From assembly GCA_046760905.1 (NCBI GenBank), contig JBHIFB010000054.1, positions 1 through 18,675 on the forward strand: a stretch of 18,675 nucleotides of DNA, in the 5' to 3' direction. Origin of the DNA: JBHIFB01 sp046760905 (GTDB lineage: Bacteria > Gemmatimonadota > CAZMKB01). Position 1 is the first letter of the stretch. Every line of letters begins with the position of its first letter. The notes under the pieces were generated by a model, which searched no databases, had not been told where the DNA came from, and saw only the letters and a list, made by a program, of their open reading frames with translations. Positions 15,388 to 18,675 of the stretch are shown here, in pieces. A program made the position numbers and the translations under genes.

Positions 15388-15930
15388 TCAGCCCTTTTTC
15401 GACTTTGACATTCGGGTGATGGCATCCAGTATCTTCTGCAATCCATGTTTGTCTACCAGCGATCCCAATCCGACCTCCAGTTCCTCCGGTTCCTCCTCTT
15501 CTTCGGCTTCCTCCTCCCTTTCTTCATAAGTCAGGGCATCGTTCAGGCACCACCTCACACACCAGGGTTCTTCTTCGTCTTCACACATATCGCATTTCAG
15601 AGGGAGACCGGAATCGGGTTCTTTGAAAAGATCCCTGGATGGGCAGGAAGCCCTGCAGAAGGCACACTCGTCGTATTCCTTGCCGTCAATCTTATATTTG
15701 TCTCTGCCGTTACATTCGGCTTCGGTGTACTCACCGGCGTATACAGGGACATATATGTCTTTCAGCGGTTCACGAATCACCCGAATACGAGACCTCGCCG
15801 GATTATTGCTGCTGTATTTCGGCGCAGCGTGGAAGGCTGAGCAGATTACCTCGCATGCCCGGCAACCATCGCATTTATCGACATCGATTCGTATCGTTTT
15901 GATCTTTTTCTTTTTCTTTTCACCCTTCAA
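15388..15930 (-). CDS. bamC: BamC: ferredoxin-like subunit of class II benzoyl-CoA reductase
   Basis: This is the Fe-S subunit that binds the tungsten protein BamB and feeds it electrons. The 180-aa chain has four cysteine groups: 20, 23, 26, 30; 73, 89, 92, 96; 113, 116; and 124, 128. These are enough for three 4Fe-4S clusters, as expected for BamC and related AOR-associated ferredoxins. A strongly acidic run of Glu at about 136-152 and a basic tail follow the cluster domain; the N-terminus is a run of Lys. The start is a TTG at 15930, only 3 nt after the bamB stop, with its GGAGGG ribosome-binding site inside the last codons of bamB. The two subunits are therefore probably translationally coupled. 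Confidence 0.9.
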   Translation of the reverse strand: MKGEKKKKKIKTIRIDVDKCDGCRACEVICSAFHAAPKYSSNNPARSRIRVIREPLKDIYVPVYAGEYTEAECNGRDKYKIDGKEYDECAFCRASCPSRDLFKEPDSGLPLKCDMCEDEEEPWCVRWCLNDALTYEEREEEAEEEEEPEELEVGLGSLVDKHGLQKILDAITRMSKSKKG

Positions 15931-15933
15931 GGT

Positions 15934-17952
15934 TCACGCCCTCCGCTCCGTTTTTTCTCTTTCAGCCTTTACATCTCTGGCAGAGGAATCTTCTGTATCT
16001 GTCAGGATAGCCCTCTCAACAAAGTCTTCGCTCACGTAATCCAAACCCAGTTCATGCAAGGTCTCCTTCGTAGGAATACCGTCATTATTCCATCCCTTGA
16101 ATTTGTAATACGCATCCAGAAGCTCCTTTTCAAGTTCGGGGAACCTTTTCTTCCAGTGGTCCTCCGGAGGCCTCTCATCTTTTCTCCTCATGCCTCTTCG
16201 TATGTTGATGGCTCTGACCAATGTGCGGTACCTCCTGGCCGCTTGCGTCAGTTTGTCTTCATCCATATCGATCCCGGCACCTGACGAGATGAATTTAGGG
16301 TAATTGTGTATATGATAAGGGGGCTTCAGGGGGAATGATGACAAGCCGGCGCACATCCCAAGGGCATCATCGATGTAGTGCATCCTCTCCTGCCAGTCGA
16401 CGATCTCACAGGTCATTTCAACAGTCGGGTAATAGGGGATTGAGTTCTCACCGCGCGGTTCCCAGTCCAGAAAATACTGCTTGAACCTCTCATCAGGCAC
16501 CTGGATCCAGTCCTTTACAAACGCTTCCCTCTGCTCCCTTTCTGGGAAAGGCGCCTGAGGGAATTGCCCTTCAATCTGGGTTATGTTTATCTTCTCTCCG
16601 GTAGCATACATCAGGAAGTAAATGGGATTCAGCATCGAAAGCTTGATAGGCAGCTGCTCATGCTTCTTGATGGTGTTATGAGCGTATGCTTCTGCACCCT
16701 TGCCAATCTGTTTAGCCGCCCAGTATGTTCCATTAGCCAGAACATCTCCTATCCCTTCCCGCCTGACAATCCTGTCAAGTAACCAGTAGAATCTGCCCTC
16801 GTTGTCGGACGGCATTCCCGGCATGTCATCGTCAGTCAAAATGCCGTTTTCGTAAAGCTCAAGGGCGAAGGCCATAATTTGCGGGGTCGAGTATGAGTCC
16901 ACTCCATACTCCGTTGCACGTTGAGCGATTCTCAAGCCAAAATCCAGGTCTGACATGGCCGCCATCGTATAGGTCAGCTTCGTGAAGCATTTCATCATGT
17001 ATGTCGGAAGTCCCGGCATGGAAATCGTTGCTCCGCATGTCATCGGACAGTTATAGCAGCTTATTAGCCTCGTCCGCGCCTTTTCCATCGTCTCCGTCCA
17101 CTCCTTCTCGATTTCCTCGTTCCAGAAACCCTTTCTGCGGAGGCGTGAATTTCCCCACATGAAATTCTCGGTGTGCCATTTCTCATCATGGACTTTCATC
17201 TCCTGCGGTGACCCGAGCCCGGCTAGAATGGGCATTACCCCCGGAATTGGATTCTCTTCCCGGAATTTTATGTATTCCAGGACCTCGTTGCAGAGCTCCA
17301 GGAATTCGGCCGGTCGGGCAACATATATGTCTCCTGTTCCGCGAACAGCTATCGCCTTTACCCCTTTGTCTCCCATTACGGCGCCAATCCCGCCCCGGCT
17401 GGCACTTGACCTGCCCTGCTCTATGGAAGCAAAATAGACCCTGTTTTCACCGGCCAGGCCGATAGCGGCCACCTGGGCTTTCGGTTCGTTCAACTCCTGC
17501 CGAATAATTTCTCCAGTCTCAATAGCGCCTTTTCCCTGCAGATGAGAGGCGTCACGTATTTCAACTCTGTCATTGTTTATCCACAAATAAACCAGGTCGG
17601 GGGATTTGCCGCGAAGGATAACTTTGTCATAACCGGCATACTTCAATTCCGGTGCCCAGAATCCCCCCATCATTGAAAATGCCATTAAGCCCGTCTGGGG
17701 AGAAATTGTAGAAACGATAGTGCGATTACACCCGGTAGCGGGTGTGCCGCACAGGAGACCAGCGGCGAATATGAGGAGATTATCGGGCGAAAAGGCTTCG
17801 ACTTCAGGGGAAACCCTGTCCCATAATATCTTGGCGTTAGTACCCAGTCCCCCCAGATAAAGCTCGGTGTCCATTGGGTCCGTTGCGACCCTCTCGATGT
17901 TTCCTCGGGTTAGATCAATTTCCAGATTATAACCCGTCTCCGCATATCTCAT
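15934..17952 (-). CDS. bamB: BamB: tungsten-dependent class II benzoyl-CoA reductase, catalytic subunit
   Basis: BamB reduces benzoyl-CoA to cyclohexa-1,5-diene-1-carbonyl-CoA without ATP hydrolysis, using a tungsten-bis-pterin cofactor. The 672-aa protein belongs to the aldehyde:ferredoxin oxidoreductase family. Residues recalled from the Geobacter BamB structure fall at identical positions here: Glu251, His255, Glu257 and His260 (in EMKVHDEKWH), and tungsten ligand Cys322 (in MMKCFTKL). The 4Fe-4S ligands are Cys299, 302, 306 and Cys534. The N-terminus (MRYAETGYNLEIDLTRG) and the SIEQGRSSASRGGIGAVMG segment are typical. The last 20 or so residues are a highly charged tail. This exact numbering match separates it from ordinary aldehyde oxidoreductases. 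The ATG at 17952 has a weak GGCGAG ribosome-binding site. It leads the bam genes; no clear promoter is seen in the 98 nt upstream. Confidence 0.95.
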   Translation of the reverse strand: MRYAETGYNLEIDLTRGNIERVATDPMDTELYLGGLGTNAKILWDRVSPEVEAFSPDNLLIFAAGLLCGTPATGCNRTIVSTISPQTGLMAFSMMGGFWAPELKYAGYDKVILRGKSPDLVYLWINNDRVEIRDASHLQGKGAIETGEIIRQELNEPKAQVAAIGLAGENRVYFASIEQGRSSASRGGIGAVMGDKGVKAIAVRGTGDIYVARPAEFLELCNEVLEYIKFREENPIPGVMPILAGLGSPQEMKVHDEKWHTENFMWGNSRLRRKGFWNEEIEKEWTETMEKARTRLISCYNCPMTCGATISMPGLPTYMMKCFTKLTYTMAAMSDLDFGLRIAQRATEYGVDSYSTPQIMAFALELYENGILTDDDMPGMPSDNEGRFYWLLDRIVRREGIGDVLANGTYWAAKQIGKGAEAYAHNTIKKHEQLPIKLSMLNPIYFLMYATGEKINITQIEGQFPQAPFPEREQREAFVKDWIQVPDERFKQYFLDWEPRGENSIPYYPTVEMTCEIVDWQERMHYIDDALGMCAGLSSFPLKPPYHIHNYPKFISSGAGIDMDEDKLTQAARRYRTLVRAINIRRGMRRKDERPPEDHWKKRFPELEKELLDAYYKFKGWNNDGIPTKETLHELGLDYVSEDFVERAILTDTEDSSARDVKAEREKTERRA

Positions 17953-18036
17953 TTTCTCGCCCCTGAGCCTGGTAAGCCTTTAATACGCAATCAAGATATT
18001 TATCAGACACTGCTGGATGAACTGGCTCTCCCTTCT

Positions 18037-18054
18037 GGCCTACACCGGGCCTAC
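18037..18054. repeat. Short direct repeat spaced one helical turn apart
   Basis: GGCCTAC occurs at 18037-18043 and again at 18048-18054, an 11-bp period. It overlaps the stop codon of the HTH-GNAT gene and lies about 90 bp upstream of bamB. The spacing would suit a regulator binding one face of the DNA, but the repeat is short and could be chance. Confidence 0.25.
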
Positions 18055-18675
18055 TTCGCGGTTGGAGTCATGTGAACTCGAGTCATGTCTCGAGCGGAAG
18101 CGTGATTGGCTGCATCCAGCTCCTTTTCCAGAGGAATCATGTTTAGGATATCAAATCCCAGGGACTTAAAGTATGAGATCAAATCCCCTTCGTACCAGGC
18201 GACCAGCGTACGAATCCTCTTCACATTCTTTCTCTGAAAATGGCCCATCAGTGCTTCCCCGAGTTTGTGACCGATACCTCTTCCCTGGTATTCGGGATCT
18301 ACCCCGAGCACCTTTATCCAGCCCGTCTTTTCACCGCTGCCGAATTCCCAGAGCCCTGTCTCGGCCAGAATGAACCCGACCAGTTTCCCATCGAGTTCGG
18401 CGCCGAGGTTCAACAGGGGATCGCCCCGTTCCAGATGAAATGTCGCTGTTTCCTTCAGGTATTCCATTCTCTCTGAATCATCCAGGTTGCTCACCTGTTT
18501 GATTCTCTCCTCTATATCCAGGATCGCTTCGAGGTCATCGATAGAGAGCAACCGGATTTCGATCGTTGTTGATATGTCCTTCCACAACCGGGACCTGCCG
18601 ATCTTCCGGAAATGGATCTTACCTTCTGCTCTGAGGATCTCGAGATACTTGGATACGGTGTGACGGGTGAGGCTC
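18051..18675 (-). CDS. Winged-HTH/GNAT acetyltransferase fusion, 5' end outside the window
   Basis: A GNAT N-acetyltransferase domain occupies most of the visible gene; the acetyl-CoA pyrophosphate loop is QGRGIG within GVDPEYQGRGIGHKLGEAL, and SYFKSLGF is the usual late GNAT motif. A start at the TTG at 18587 would give 178 aa. However, the frame stays open to the window edge and encodes 29 more residues that look like the end of a winged helix: TRHTVSKYLEILRAEGKI is a recognition-helix-like stretch, and FRKIGRSRLW is a wing leading straight into the GNAT domain. I therefore annotate a longer, partial gene. The TTG has no ribosome-binding site that would justify an internal start. It is co-oriented with bamB, 98 nt away, and may regulate the cluster or acetylate its enzymes. 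The target is unknown. Confidence 0.75.
   Translation of the reverse strand, partial: SLTRHTVSKYLEILRAEGKIHFRKIGRSRLWKDISTTIEIRLLSIDDLEAILDIEERIKQVSNLDDSERMEYLKETATFHLERGDPLLNLGAELDGKLVGFILAETGLWEFGSGEKTGWIKVLGVDPEYQGRGIGHKLGEALMGHFQRKNVKRIRTLVAWYEGDLISYFKSLGFDILNMIPLEKELDAANHASARDMTRVHMTPTAK

Noticed and set aside
15934..17952. Ordinary tungsten aldehyde:ferredoxin oxidoreductase instead of BamB
   Set aside because: The BamB-specific residues occur at identical numbering and the neighbours are the Bam subunits in order.
1..18675. CRISPR arrays, tRNA or rRNA genes, insertion sequences and attachment sites
   Set aside because: No regularly spaced repeats, transposase frames, terminal inverted repeats, or tRNA- or rRNA-like sequence were seen while reading the window.

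Overview
The window comes from a Gram-negative, strictly anaerobic, selenocysteine-using bacterium. An outer-membrane Omp85-type barrel and several Sec-exported proteins indicate two membranes. A tungsten-dependent class II benzoyl-CoA reductase cluster indicates anaerobic breakdown of aromatic compounds through benzoyl-CoA. An in-frame TGA that must be read as selenocysteine indicates a Sec decoding system. The phylum cannot be fixed from the sequence; Desulfobacterota or another anaerobic phylum that acquired bam genes would fit.

Left half (about 1-9040). A secreted M1-family metallopeptidase homologue is on the minus strand. The two subunits of a class I (4Fe-4S) fumarase/tartrate-type hydratase follow on the plus strand, with an RNA hairpin between them. 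A secreted dual-specificity-type phosphatase is on the minus strand and overlaps the fumarase beta gene tail to tail. A divergent promoter region separates it from an Omp85/D15-type outer-membrane barrel. Next come a broken gene remnant, an FkbM-family methyltransferase and a B12-binding-type radical SAM protein. These look like ordinary envelope and small-molecule modification genes.

Right half (about 9060-18675). The minus strand carries one long cluster, in transcription order: a winged-HTH/GNAT fusion (cut by the window edge), bamB, bamC, bamD, fdhD, bamE, bamF. BamB is the tungsten catalytic subunit; its active-site residues fall at the same numbers as in the structurally characterised Geobacter enzyme (Glu251, His255, Glu257, His260, Cys322). 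BamC carries Fe-S clusters, BamD is HdrD-like, BamE is a large double HdrA-like flavoprotein, and BamF is an MvhD-like selenoprotein with a C-terminal ferredoxin domain. Together they form the catalytic and Hdr-type electron-bifurcating core that drives two-electron reduction of the benzoyl-CoA ring.

The main points of interest are these. (1) The bamF reading frame starts at 10075 and crosses a TGA (Sec19) followed by a SECIS-like hairpin; a normal gene caller would truncate it. (2) fdhD, the sulfurtransferase that sulfurates the metal cofactor of formate dehydrogenases, sits inside the bam cluster, suggesting that BamB's tungsten cofactor may be sulfurated. (3) The diaphorase-like subunits bamGHI are absent, and the cluster ends in a strong ribosome-binding site leading into broken frames. 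(4) An HTH-GNAT fusion immediately upstream is a candidate regulator.
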